Assembly (NCBI RefSeq): GCF_029542785.1
Contig: NC_083371.1
Location: 1,054,001-1,118,000 of the forward strand
DNA from: Malassezia japonica
Lineage: Eukaryota > Basidiomycota > Malasseziomycetes > Malasseziales > Malasseziaceae
DNA length: 64,000 nucleotides
Direction: 5' to 3'
Shown: positions 42,823 to 51,564 of the stretch, one piece after another
Position numbering within the stretch: position 1 is the first letter of the stretch
Layout of the letters: each line of letters begins with the position of its first letter
Made by a program: the position numbers and the translations under genes
Notes under the pieces: model-generated
Told to the model about the DNA's origin: nothing
Databases searched by the model: none
What the model saw: the letters and a program-made list of their open reading frames with translations, nothing else

Positions 42823-42937
42823 CAGAAGTATCCATCGCGTGCTGTCGGATAGTATAAATGTTACTAATCCCGACTAATCATAACATTAGAGCGCGCGATT
42901 CGCATCTGGCCCCGATTTCCAGGCAGGGCGCAGCGCG

Positions 42938-45263
42938 ATGGACGGAGGATACGAGCGGAGGCACCAGGACCACAACGTGTCGGGGAATGGTGGTCCGCTG
43001 TCTGTGATTTCTGAAGGAATGGCGGAAAACACTCCTGCACATACGAGCCTCACACCGGCGGAGCGCCGAGAGCATTCACGCAAGACATCCAATATCCATA
43101 CGCGCAACTTGTCCGCCTTCTTTCCGCGCCCCGGCACGGATGCAGAGCGTGAGTACCACGCCGAGGCAGCGAGTACCCAGCCCCCGTCTCCTGCAGGCGT
43201 TACGATGGCGGGCGCCTCGGGCGAAGAATCATCGTCGTCCAAACAACGGCGCAACGCGCGCCATGTCCGGCGCGCGAGCTACCTGATGACGGACAAGACG
43301 GGGAACGTGGACGTTTCAAGACGCATGCCGTCCCAGCTTCCAGCATGTACGTTTATATTCTAACGCAGTGTCCCCTTCTCCCACTCAGCTATACTCTCCT
43401 GATATGGACAAGAGCCGCAAAGTGTCGGATGCGCGCGCGTTATCGGGCGCCTTTCCGAGCATTTCGCGCTCCGTGTCGGACGCATGGGGGGATTCTTCCA
43501 TGCAAAGCAATGGAGGCAACTATGCGCCTGAGGTCGTGGGGGGCGCAAGTGGCCAGCAAGCGCTGCCCATGACCGTTGCACTCGGGCCGCTTGCCCTGTT
43601 TTGCAGTGCCTATGTCGTGATTGGTGCCGCACTATGGGTCCTTGGTCTCGTCCGTGACTCACTCGCACTGGTGGGCTTGGGTTTCCTGCTAGTCTTTGAC
43701 GCGCTGGGACTTCTTTCAACAGCCTGGATGCAAGTGCTGGACACTGCACGCCGGAGTCAAGTGGACGCTGCGCGCCAATCCACGCTGGCTGCTTCTGCAC
43801 CCGCGTCTACCACAAGCATCAAACGTCCGTTTGGGCTGCGCCGCCTCGAGACACTCCTCGACTTTTCGCTGGTGGTCTACTTGCTCTTTGCGGGTATCTA
43901 TATGTGCAAAGAGAATGTGGAACATGCCTTGCTGGCAGCAAGTGTACCGCACGAAGAAGACCGCGAGGGTATCGTGCTGCCCACGCTTCTTCTGATTCTC
44001 GCCATCCTCATTGCACTCTTTACCACGGTCGCACTCCGCAACCACGCACGGCTTGCCGCTGCCTGTGGCATGAGCATCGAGAGCAACGTGGGCCTCGACG
44101 GGATGCAAGGACGCAAACTCCGTCATTCGCGGCATACTTCAGTGCTCCCTGTACCTGCTCTGGCCTCGGGACCTCTGTATGACGCATTGACGAACCCATT
44201 CTCTGCAATGGTGCTCTTTTTCCCTTGCGCCTTGCTCCTGGCGTCTATTTCTGTCCCTCCGACCCAGGTTGCATCGCTGGATAAGGTGCTGGCTGGTCTG
44301 GAGGGCGCCAGTATGATGTACGTCGCATCGTGTGCCTTGTCGCCCCTGTGCAAGGTGCTGCTGCAAGCCGCGCCATCCTCCAAGCTCCCCCAGATCACGC
44401 AGCTCCATCGGAGCCTCAACATTGTGGAGAACCACCCTACTGTGGCTCGGATCGCGTCGGTCAAGGTCTGGCAGCTGACGCTTCCGTCGCTATCGTATAC
44501 TAAGGCGGGTGCTGGCACCGAGGGACGCCCGGGATTGGCGGGTATCATGTCGATGAAGCAAGGCGCCAAGACCGCGTCGCTCATTGTCACTGTACACGTT
44601 GAACTGCGTCGCGAAGCCTCGGATGCCGAATGCCAGGAATTGACGCGTTTCGCATGGCAGCAATGTGCGCCATTGATTGGTGCAGGACCCCATGTTGAGC
44701 CTGGCGAGCCGCTGCGTGGCAGCCTGGTCGCGGGGGAACTCACTGTCCAAGTCACCCGCGAAGGCGAGCATGTGGATGCGCACGCCGGGCATGCGCATGG
44801 CCATCATCATGGACATGACCACCATGCCCACGACCATGCCCACGACCATGCCCACAGCCATGGCCACAGCCACGGCCACAGCCATGCCCACGACCATGTC
44901 CACGACCATGTCCACGACCACGCCCATATGCACGGACACGATCACGGGCATAGTGATCATGCGCACACCCATGACCACGCGCATGGCTCGCATGGCCACG
45001 GCCACACCCATGACCACCATGGCCATACGCACGACTACGACCACCACGACCACAGTCACGGGCACGAGCCGGTACACGATCACTCCCACTCCCACTCTCA
45101 TATCCAAACGGCCGACTCCCCCGCGGATCTGTCCTACGACTACTCCCACGACTCGGTGGTAGTCCGTTCGCCCTCGCGTGCTCCCTCAGCGAGCCCCGCG
45201 CGGCTGTCACCGTCGTACGCGACCCCACTGCCGTCCGTGCAGATCGATACCCCCCCTTCCTAA
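42938..45263 (+). CDS. ZRG17: Cation-diffusion-facilitator (zinc transporter) family protein, Zrg17-like
   Basis: Exons 42938-43346 and 43369-45263, with a 22-nt intron, give 767 residues. About 205 polar N-terminal residues precede six hydrophobic segments (about 209-232, 236-256, 285-305, 337-358, 410-430 and 443-467). A CDF-type C-terminal domain (IASVKVWQLTLPSL, LIVTVHVELRREASDAECQE) follows. The HxxxD zinc site of active CDF transporters is not visible in segments 2 and 5 (FDALGLLST and FFPCALLLAS instead). This suggests the non-transporting partner type, such as Zrg17 in the ER zinc transporter with Msc2/Cis4. Residues about 606-715 are a long His-rich tract placed after the C-terminal domain. 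Confidence 0.7.
44770..45110 (+). repeat. Histidine-rich coding repeat (His-Asp/Gly/Ser/Ala)
   Basis: About 110 codons made almost entirely of HDHA-, HGHS-, HDHV- and HTHD-type units, based on the six-base period cay-gay/cay-rgc. Near-identical units occur in series, for example catgcccacgac and catgtccacgac. A similar period shows on the opposite strand, but only the + frame belongs to a recognisable protein. Confidence 0.9.
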
Positions 45264-45304
45264 AAGCAATCCGGCCTGGACAAGACTGTGGTATAGCTAC
45301 GTAG

Positions 45305-45964
45305 TTAATCCATGCGGCACTTGAGTGTCCGCTCAATGGTCTTCTCCGGTGTGATGATGCGCACAATGACGCCCATACCCGACAGTGCATCGCGCTCGAT
45401 ACCACCGAGCATCGTCTGCGAGATGGTCTCGAAGAGGTCCTCGGGCCCCAGATCGGGCTCCCAAAGCCCCTCGGCCATACCAAACAAGCGGTCGCTCGCC
45501 GTGCCGCTCACGACAAAGTCCTTGGCAAAGTTGAGGCATCCGATCAGATCAGACGCCGCAATGAACGGCTCGTCCTTGGAGTTGAGCCCGGCAACCACCG
45601 GCTCGACAAAGTAGGGTCCAAATCTGTGTGAGCGCAAAAACGTACCGCCGTTCGTACAGCGTCGAGCTCATGAGGTGCGCAAACGTCTCGGGCTCAATTT
45701 CGCGGTCCTCCTTCATACGGTACATGTTCAGACGGTAGCGGAACTTTTCGCGGAGAGTGATCAGGTCCGTCGCGAGACCCGGGAGGCCCACGTAGGTGCG
45801 GTCGGTGACCTTGAACACCTTGTCAAAGTTGGTCGACACCAATAGCGCCTGGTTCCCGAGGCGCATGTCGGTCGCGATTGCCACGCAGTTCTTGCCGCGC
45901 ATGGCAATCACGCTACCGCCATTGTATTCCATAATACTCACTGCGTCAGCCTTCCCCACCTACT
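45305..45964 (-). CDS. PUP3: 20S proteasome subunit beta 3 (Pup3)
   Basis: Non-catalytic beta-ring subunit. The model has exons 45964 (the A of ATG only), 45646-45940 and 45305-45623, giving 204 residues; human PSMB3 has 205. Splicing the 23-nt GTAGGT...CTGACGCAG intron creates MSIMEYNGGSVIAMRGKNCV, matching the MSIM-YNGG start of human PSMB3. If the intron is not real, translation would start at MEYNGG. Other motifs are GLPGLATDLITLREKFRYRL, YERRFGPYFVEPVVAGLNSK, FVVSGTASDRLFGM and EDLFETISQTMLGGIERDAL. The second intron is 22 nt. The catalytic N-terminal Thr is absent, as expected. It is divergent from MSP1, 60 bp away. Confidence 0.92.
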
Positions 45965-46024
45965 CTTCGATTCCCAACGACGTCGTCGGCGGCGAACGCG
46001 CATTGCGTGGAGGGCCGATCACTT

Positions 46025-47247
46025 ATGGGCCACGTGACAACAACGCACCGACCTAGCGCGCCGGGCGTGCAGGTGTTCTTTGGCGCCATGAAGGAGCTCA
46101 CGCGGAAGATGATGGCCGACGGTAGGTGAGCAAAGCTGATCCAGTGGCCGTATTCGCCGTGTCGCAGGTGGCATTCTATTACGCATTCAAGGTAGGCTTA
46201 TTTTTCTGACCGCAGTATGTCATGACGACGCTGGACCCCAACCGTCAGAAGCAGCAGGACGCCAAGAAAGTGTCGGACAATAAGCTGGGCAAGCTTGGCC
46301 TGCGCTCCCGGGGCGTGAAGTTGAATGAGTACGAGGAGCAGATTGCTTCGGAGCTCATCCTCCCTGACGACATTCCGGTGACCTTTGAGTCGATCGGTGG
46401 CCTGGACGGCATTATCGCGAGTCTGCAGGAGAGCGTGATTGCGCCGCTGTGCTACCCCCAGCTCTTTAACAGCGCTAGTGGTCTACTTGGCGCGCCAAAG
46501 GGTGTGCTGCTCTACGGCCCACCGGGTACCGGCAAGACGATGCTCGCCAAGGCGCTCGCCAAGGAGAGTGGCGCTACCTTTATCAACATGCATGTCTCAA
46601 CGCTCACCAACAAATGGTTTGGTGAGTCGAACAAGCTTGTGTCTGCCCTCTTTTCGCTGGCGCGCAAGCTGCAGCCTAGCATTGTGTTCATCGACGAGAT
46701 CGACAGCTTCCTTCGCGAGCGTGCGTCGGGCGACCACGAGGTGATGGCGATGATGAAGGCCGAGTTCATGACGCTCTGGGACGGCCTTACGTCGAGCACC
46801 GACCGCATTATGGTGCTCGGTGCGACGAACCGTCCTTCGGACATTGACGCGGCGATTCTGCGCCGCATGCCGAAGCGGTACGCCGTTCGCCTGCCCGACA
46901 ACGCGCAGCGGAAAAAGATTTTGTCGATCATGCTGACCAATGTGCCGTGCCACTCGTCTTTCGACCTGGACGCGCTTGTGCGCAAGACAAACGGCTATAG
47001 CGGCAGCGACCTGCGCGAGTTGTGCCGCGCGGCCGCGATGGTGCCGGTACGCGAGGTGCTGCGCAGCAGCAGCGGCCGCGAGCATGTTGAGCGCGCGCGC
47101 AAGAACCCCACTGGCATGGAGAGCGGCGACGACAACGGCCAGGCGGACCTTGCGATGAGCGTGCGCCCTCTGAAGAACTCCGACTTTTTCCAGACGGACA
47201 GTGCGACGCCGCTGCACGTCGACACGGAGCCCGACGCACTCGACTAA
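46025..47247 (+). CDS. MSP1: Msp1/ATAD1 AAA ATPase of the mitochondrial outer membrane
   Basis: Extracts mislocalised tail-anchored proteins and clears stalled import substrates. Exons 46025-46121, 46145-46191 and 46216-47247, with introns of 23 and 24 nt, give 391 residues. The transmembrane anchor is assembled by splicing: VAVFAVSQVAFYYAFKYVM, followed by TTLDPNRQKQQDAKK. AAA motifs are Walker A GPPGTGKT, pore loop NKWFGES, Walker B IVFIDEID, sensor ATNRPSDID and the arginine fingers in RRMPKRY. The start could alternatively be the ATG at 46088, still upstream of the anchor. It is divergent from PUP3 and convergent with HIS1, 36 bp away. Confidence 0.94.
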
Positions 47248-47283
47248 ATAGAGGAGACCACTTGTACTATTGCATGCTCCTAT

Positions 47284-48305
47284 TTAAACACGGCAGTTGT
47301 CGATGCTAAGGATGAGGATGTCGCTCGCGCCGACGCTCTCGAGGCGGTCCATGATGTTGGCGACCTCGTCACGCGACACCATGCTCGACACCGCGTTCCA
47401 GTCGCTCTCCTCGAGCGTGCTCACCGTCGCCGCACGGCGGCCCGGCGTAATGGACAGGGCCTGTGCCAGGCTCGCCTTGGGGATATTGTATTGGCACAAG
47501 ACGTACTTCGACGCGGCAATCACACCGCGGATGCGCGCGGTGATGAGCGAAATGAGCTGCATGTTGCTGCGCGCGTGGGGGGTCACCGGGCGAATGAGCT
47601 TCGCCTCGGAGGTGAGCAGCGTAGCGATCGGCTTCAGGCCGCACGCCCGCATCGTCTCGCCGGATTCTGTGTTAGCCACGTGGCATGCTTCGAGTCACGT
47701 ACCGACCAAGTCGACTGCAGTGTTAGTAGGCGTCCTCTGCATATAGATACGTACCGATACCGTCCGCGAGACCAAGCGCACAGGCAGTCTCGACACTGCC
47801 GTTGAGGTAGGCAATCTTGGTCTTCTCCTTGACTCCGAGCTTCTGCTCGAGCTCCTCAAAGTACTTGCCAGCGAGGTGGTCAAAGCTCGTCGCGACCTTC
47901 TTGCCGACCAGGTCCTCAACTGACTTGATCGTTTCGCTGTTCTCCGGGATCTGCACCTGCAGCTGGCACTTGCCGAAACCGAGTGTGAGCTCCTCGGTGA
48001 TCGCCGAGGAAATCGCGGGGCCAGCCTCCTGCACCATATCGTGCCCCGTCACACCCAGGTCCACATCACCGTTTGCAACAAAGTGGGGGATGTCGGCGGC
48101 AGGCAGGAAGACGAGCGCAATGGGCAAGTTCTTGACGAGCGCGACGTCCAGGCGGTGCGCGCGCTTGAACTGGATGTCGGCGCCGCTCAGAAGCGTCAGA
48201 CACGTCTCATAGAGCCGACCTGTATAAGCATATCGACTTACCCTTCTTGGGGATTGCAAACAAGAGGCGGTCTTGAAAGTTCTCGGCGCGAAGCAGTTGC
48301 GACAT
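47284..48305 (-). CDS. HIS1: ATP phosphoribosyltransferase, first step of histidine synthesis
   Basis: Condenses ATP and PRPP. Four exons (48242-48305, 47755-48219, 47703-47714, 47284-47666), with introns of 22, 40 and 36 nt, give 307 residues, close to yeast His1. Blocks are DRLLFAIPKKGRLYETCLTL, GADIQFKRAHRLDVALVKNL, IALVFLPAADIPHFVANGDV, DLGVTGHDMV and GSVETACALGLADGIVDLVE. The 12-nt third exon supplies VDLV between ADGI and ESGETMRACGLK, exactly the conserved order. The C-terminal regulatory domain (VTPHARSNMQLIS, ASDILILSIDNCRV) is where histidine feeds back. The two long introns are outliers here and contain good CTAAC branch motifs. It is divergent from BRF1. Confidence 0.93.
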
Positions 48306-48401
48306 CGAAGGCGAAGCAGATAGGTGACGTGCTTACGTAACGAATATTTTGAGGAGCTCGCTTGGCGCCTCCGACAAACAAGCAGCGACAGTACAGAGGC
48401 G

Positions 48402-50264
48402 ATGCGCTGCACGAACTGTGGTTCGTTGGCGATCGATTTTGCCGACTCGCAGGCAGTATGCAGTGCCTGCGGTGTCGTGCTCGAAGAGTCGCAAATTGTT
48501 AGTGATATTACCTTTGCCGAAAACACGGCGGGTGGCGCTGTTGTTCAGGGCAGTTACCTCGGCGCCGACCAGGGTACGTTGTGAGACTAACGCAGTGCGT
48601 GCGCGTACATCCGGACCTGGTTTCCGCGGAAGCTCGGCAGGCGAATCGCGCGAATGCACGATTGCAAATGGTACGTCGCCCATCTCACCCAGCACGCTGG
48701 AACATTAATCGTATGGCCACGGCGCGTGGCGTGCCACAACACGTTGCGGAGCGTGCCCTCCGATTCTTCCAACTGGCTTTGGATGGCGGTACGGCTACGG
48801 CATCGGGATCGCAGCCCAAGAACTTTGTCCTAGGCCGAAAATCGGACTACACGGTCGCGTCGTGTTTATATGTCGCCTGCCGTATGGCCAAGACGACACA
48901 CATGCTGATTGATTTCGCGGATGTGATCCAGGTGAACGTGTTCGTCTTGGGGCGCAGCTACCTGCGCCTCTTGCGCGTCCTCAACTTGCAGATGCCGCTG
49001 ATCGACCCATCGTTCTATATCAGCCGCTTCGCGGCGCTCCTCGAATTTGGCGAGGAGACGCAGCGTGTCGTCACCGATGCGACGCGCCTTGTTACGCGAT
49101 TCAAGACCGATTGGATGGTCGAGGGACGTCGTCCGGCGGGTATTTGTGGTGCTTGCTTGCTGCTGGCAGCGCGTATGAACCACTTCCGTCGCTCTGTCAC
49201 TGAGGTCGTCCAGGTGGTCAAGATCGCCGACGTGACACTGCGCAAGCGCTTGGAGGAGTTCAAGTCGACGCCCAGCGGCCAGCTGACCATTGAGGACTTC
49301 CGCAGTGTATGGCTCGAAGAGGAGCACAACCCTCCTGCGTTTGCGCGTGCCCGCGTGCCCAAGAGCAGCAAGGACCCGCAGGCGCACCTCGTCGCGCCGA
49401 ACGAGAACCTGGAAGCGATCAAGATGCAAATGCCGGAAACCACTGGCCTGCCCGAGTTTGGGGGCGGCGAGCTGGAGCGACTGGCTGATCAGGCGACAGA
49501 ACAAGAGATCACGTCGTACCTGCAGCAAGACGATATCCGTGCGCTCGAGAACAATCTCTCGCAGCAGGAACAGACGCGCGTCGAGCGCGCCAAGGCCGGC
49601 CATGTTGCGCCGGAACCTTTGGCGCCAGTCGAGGAAAGCGACGCTCCGGCGCCGGCGCCGGTCGAGCGCGACGGCGACCTAGGTGATCTGGACGAGGCCG
49701 AATTGGACAACTTTATCTTGTCGGAAGATGAGGTCAAGATCAAGGAGCGTGTATGGATGGAGTTTAACAAAGACTACCTCGAAGCCGCGCTCGCGCGTCA
49801 GCTCAAACTGGAAGCAGACCAGAAAGCGGGCATTGCTCCTGCTCCGCGAAACGTACGTCCCATTTCTAACGCAGCGTAAACGCCAGAAACCGCGTGACGG
49901 TACCACGGCACCGACCAAGTCGGCGGCCGAGTCGGCGAAGCAGATGATGCAGCAAAAGCGTTGGTCCCGCAGGATCAACTACGATGTGCTGAACAATCTC
50001 TTCCCGGGAGGCGGTGCTGCTCCCTCGAGCACCTCCAAGAATGCCGCATCCGACGTCCAAAACGGGCCCTCTCCAGACGAGGAAGAGCTCAGTGAGGACG
50101 ACGACGAGGAAGACGAGGAAGACGACGATGAGGACACGCCGCATGCCAAGCGGTCGAGGTACGACGATGCTAGCGATTGGCGCAGGCTCGGAGGCCTTCC
50201 CCTCAATCAGCCAGAGTACGACGACGCCCCAGACGCGGACGGGTACTGGGACAACGATATGTAG
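48402..50264 (+). CDS. BRF1: Brf1, TFIIIB subunit for RNA polymerase III
   Basis: Bridges TBP and Pol III at tRNA and 5S promoters. Exons 48402-48573, 48596-48670, 48693-49852 and 49875-50264, with three 22-nt introns, give 598 residues. The N-terminal zinc ribbon (MRCTNCG...CSACGVVLEE) is followed by a linker (GESRECTIAN) and two cyclin repeats (ATARGVPQHVAERALRFFQL, SDYTVASCLYVACRMAKTTH, GRRPAGICGACLLLAARMNH). The C-terminal Brf homology region includes VWMEFNKDYLEAALARQLKL and RRINYDVLNNLFPGG. An acidic run (EEELSEDDDEEDEEDDDEDT) precedes the end. HNT2 follows on the same strand after 51 bp. Confidence 0.94.
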
Positions 50265-50315
50265 ACTAAGATACCCCACGACCGACTACCTCCACATGCT
50301 CTGTGCGTCGAACCG

Positions 50316-50966
50316 ATGCGGTGCTTTGGTCCTCGCTTTGCTCGTTTGGCCCTAGTGAGACCGCGCGTGTGTATTAGCCCTAGCGTGCCAAGGATTCGTG
50401 CTTATTCGGGTATGGTAGAGACGTCGAGCCAGCAGGCGACGCTGCGCATGCCGCCGGTGTACTTTTCGACGTTTGACGTGAAGGATCAAGTCTTTTACGA
50501 GAACGAGACGGCAGTGGCCCTCGTGAACCTCAAGCCGGTAGTGCCTGGGCATGTACTTGTCATACCCAAGACGCACTATGAACGTCTGCAAGACATTCCC
50601 ACGTCCGAGCTTGGCTCGCTCTTTTCCGCTGTGCAGAGCGTAGGCAAGGTGGTCGAAAGCGCTTTTTCTGGCGACTCTCTCTCGGTCGCAGTTCAGGACG
50701 GCCCGAACGCAGGGCAGACCGTCCCGCATGTTCATGTCCATGTAATTCCCCGGCGTGCACGCGACATTGAGCCCAACGACCTGATCTACGAGCACCTGGA
50801 CGCGTTTGGGCTGCAGCTGCGTAACCTGCAAGAGAAACAGATGGACAGCGAGCGCCGGCCGCGAACCAAGGAACAGATGCACGCCGAGGCCGAGTGGCTC
50901 CATACGCAGTGTGTGCAAATCCTTGGCGAAACCAAAGGACCGGTGAGGCTAGACGCAGCGACATGA
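50316..50966 (+). CDS. HNT2: Fhit/Hnt2-type dinucleoside triphosphate hydrolase
   Basis: Cleaves Ap3A/Ap4A-type dinucleotides. The HIT triad is HVHVHVIPRR, preceded by NLKPVVPGHVLVIPKTHYER and SLSVAVQDGPNAGQTVPHVH. There are two candidate starts in one frame. The ATG at 50316 gives 216 residues with an Arg-rich, acid-free leader (MRCFGPRFARLALVRPR, then RIRAYSG) that looks like a mitochondrial presequence. The ATG at 50412 (MVETSSQQ) gives a 184-residue cytosolic form. The C-terminal extension (KEQMHAEAEWLHTQCVQI) is normal for fungal members. It is convergent with the DUF202 gene, 21 bp away. Confidence 0.92.
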   Translation: MRCFGPRFARLALVRPRVCISPSVPRIRAYSGMVETSSQQATLRMPPVYFSTFDVKDQVFYENETAVALVNLKPVVPGHVLVIPKTHYERLQDIPTSELGSLFSAVQSVGKVVESAFSGDSLSVAVQDGPNAGQTVPHVHVHVIPRRARDIEPNDLIYEHLDAFGLQLRNLQEKQMDSERRPRTKEQMHAEAEWLHTQCVQILGETKGPVRLDAAT

Positions 50967-50987
50967 TATATACGGGTTGTGCTACGG

Positions 50988-51484
50988 CTACAATGCACCT
51001 GCTGCGACGGCAATCAGCACTGCAAGCGTGCCAAAGAGCAGTGCACCAGTAATTGATGCAAGCACAAAGACTGGGTTAGCATAGAAACGTACTCTCGATG
51101 CGGCTAGGAATGAAAACACTCCGAATGAGCGCTTTTTGTACGTGGAAAAAGCGCTGGGACCCTGTCAGGAGAATTAGGATACCAATGCCGACGAAAGACA
51201 CGCCAATAGGTGTGCCTAGCCGTTGCAAAGACGTAATATGCACATCATCCAGGACGTGCACCGCGCCGCGAAGGAGCACGGACAGCCCGGTAGCCTGCGT
51301 GCGGTCGACAATCAGCTCGGGCAGCCGAAACAGCTGGGTAATGGCACTGGGTGAGCGAATCAACTTACATTCCAATCGCGACCAAGCTAAGCGAGGTGCG
51401 CATCCACGCGAGGAATGTGCGCTCAAGCGCAAGGTGATCGCGCGCGACCGATCCCTTGTTCTCCAGCTCGAACGAGAGCTGCAT
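50988..51484 (-). CDS. DUF202-family three-span membrane protein
   Basis: Exons 51369-51484, 51093-51346 and 50988-51070, with two 22-nt introns, give 150 residues. The DUF202 hallmark is DHLALERTFLAWMRTSLSLV leading into the first span. The second span is GVSFVGIGILILLTGSQRFF and the third is FVLASITGALLFGTLAVLIA, ending AGAL. The last span appears only in the spliced frame. The fold is shared with the membrane part of the Vtc polyphosphate complex. The function of stand-alone members is unknown, and vacuolar or plasma-membrane location cannot be told from sequence. It is divergent from the SH3 gene, 80 bp away. Confidence 0.88.
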
Positions 51485-51564
51485 CGTCGCAGGGTGCTGC
51501 GCCAAATCGGGCGATCGGGGCCCGTGCGGCGCTCCCCGGTTCGCTGTTGACGACGACAGCGGCG

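Larger units (their letters stand above)
42585..42937. other. 353-bp divergent interval between FDH1 and the zinc-transporter-family gene
   Basis: No gene is seen. It holds the FDH1 TATA box, an inverted CCAAT box (42816-42822) and an AT-rich block (about 42790-42890) with taaattaaattatacac and gtataaatgttactaatc. The AT-rich block stands out from the GC-rich surroundings. It may simply be promoter DNA for both genes. Confidence 0.5.

Noticed and set aside
44779..45149. Open frame of the opposite strand across the His-rich repeat (Val/Met-rich)
   Set aside because: It is the mirror image of the six-base repeat; no start, domain or neighbour supports it.
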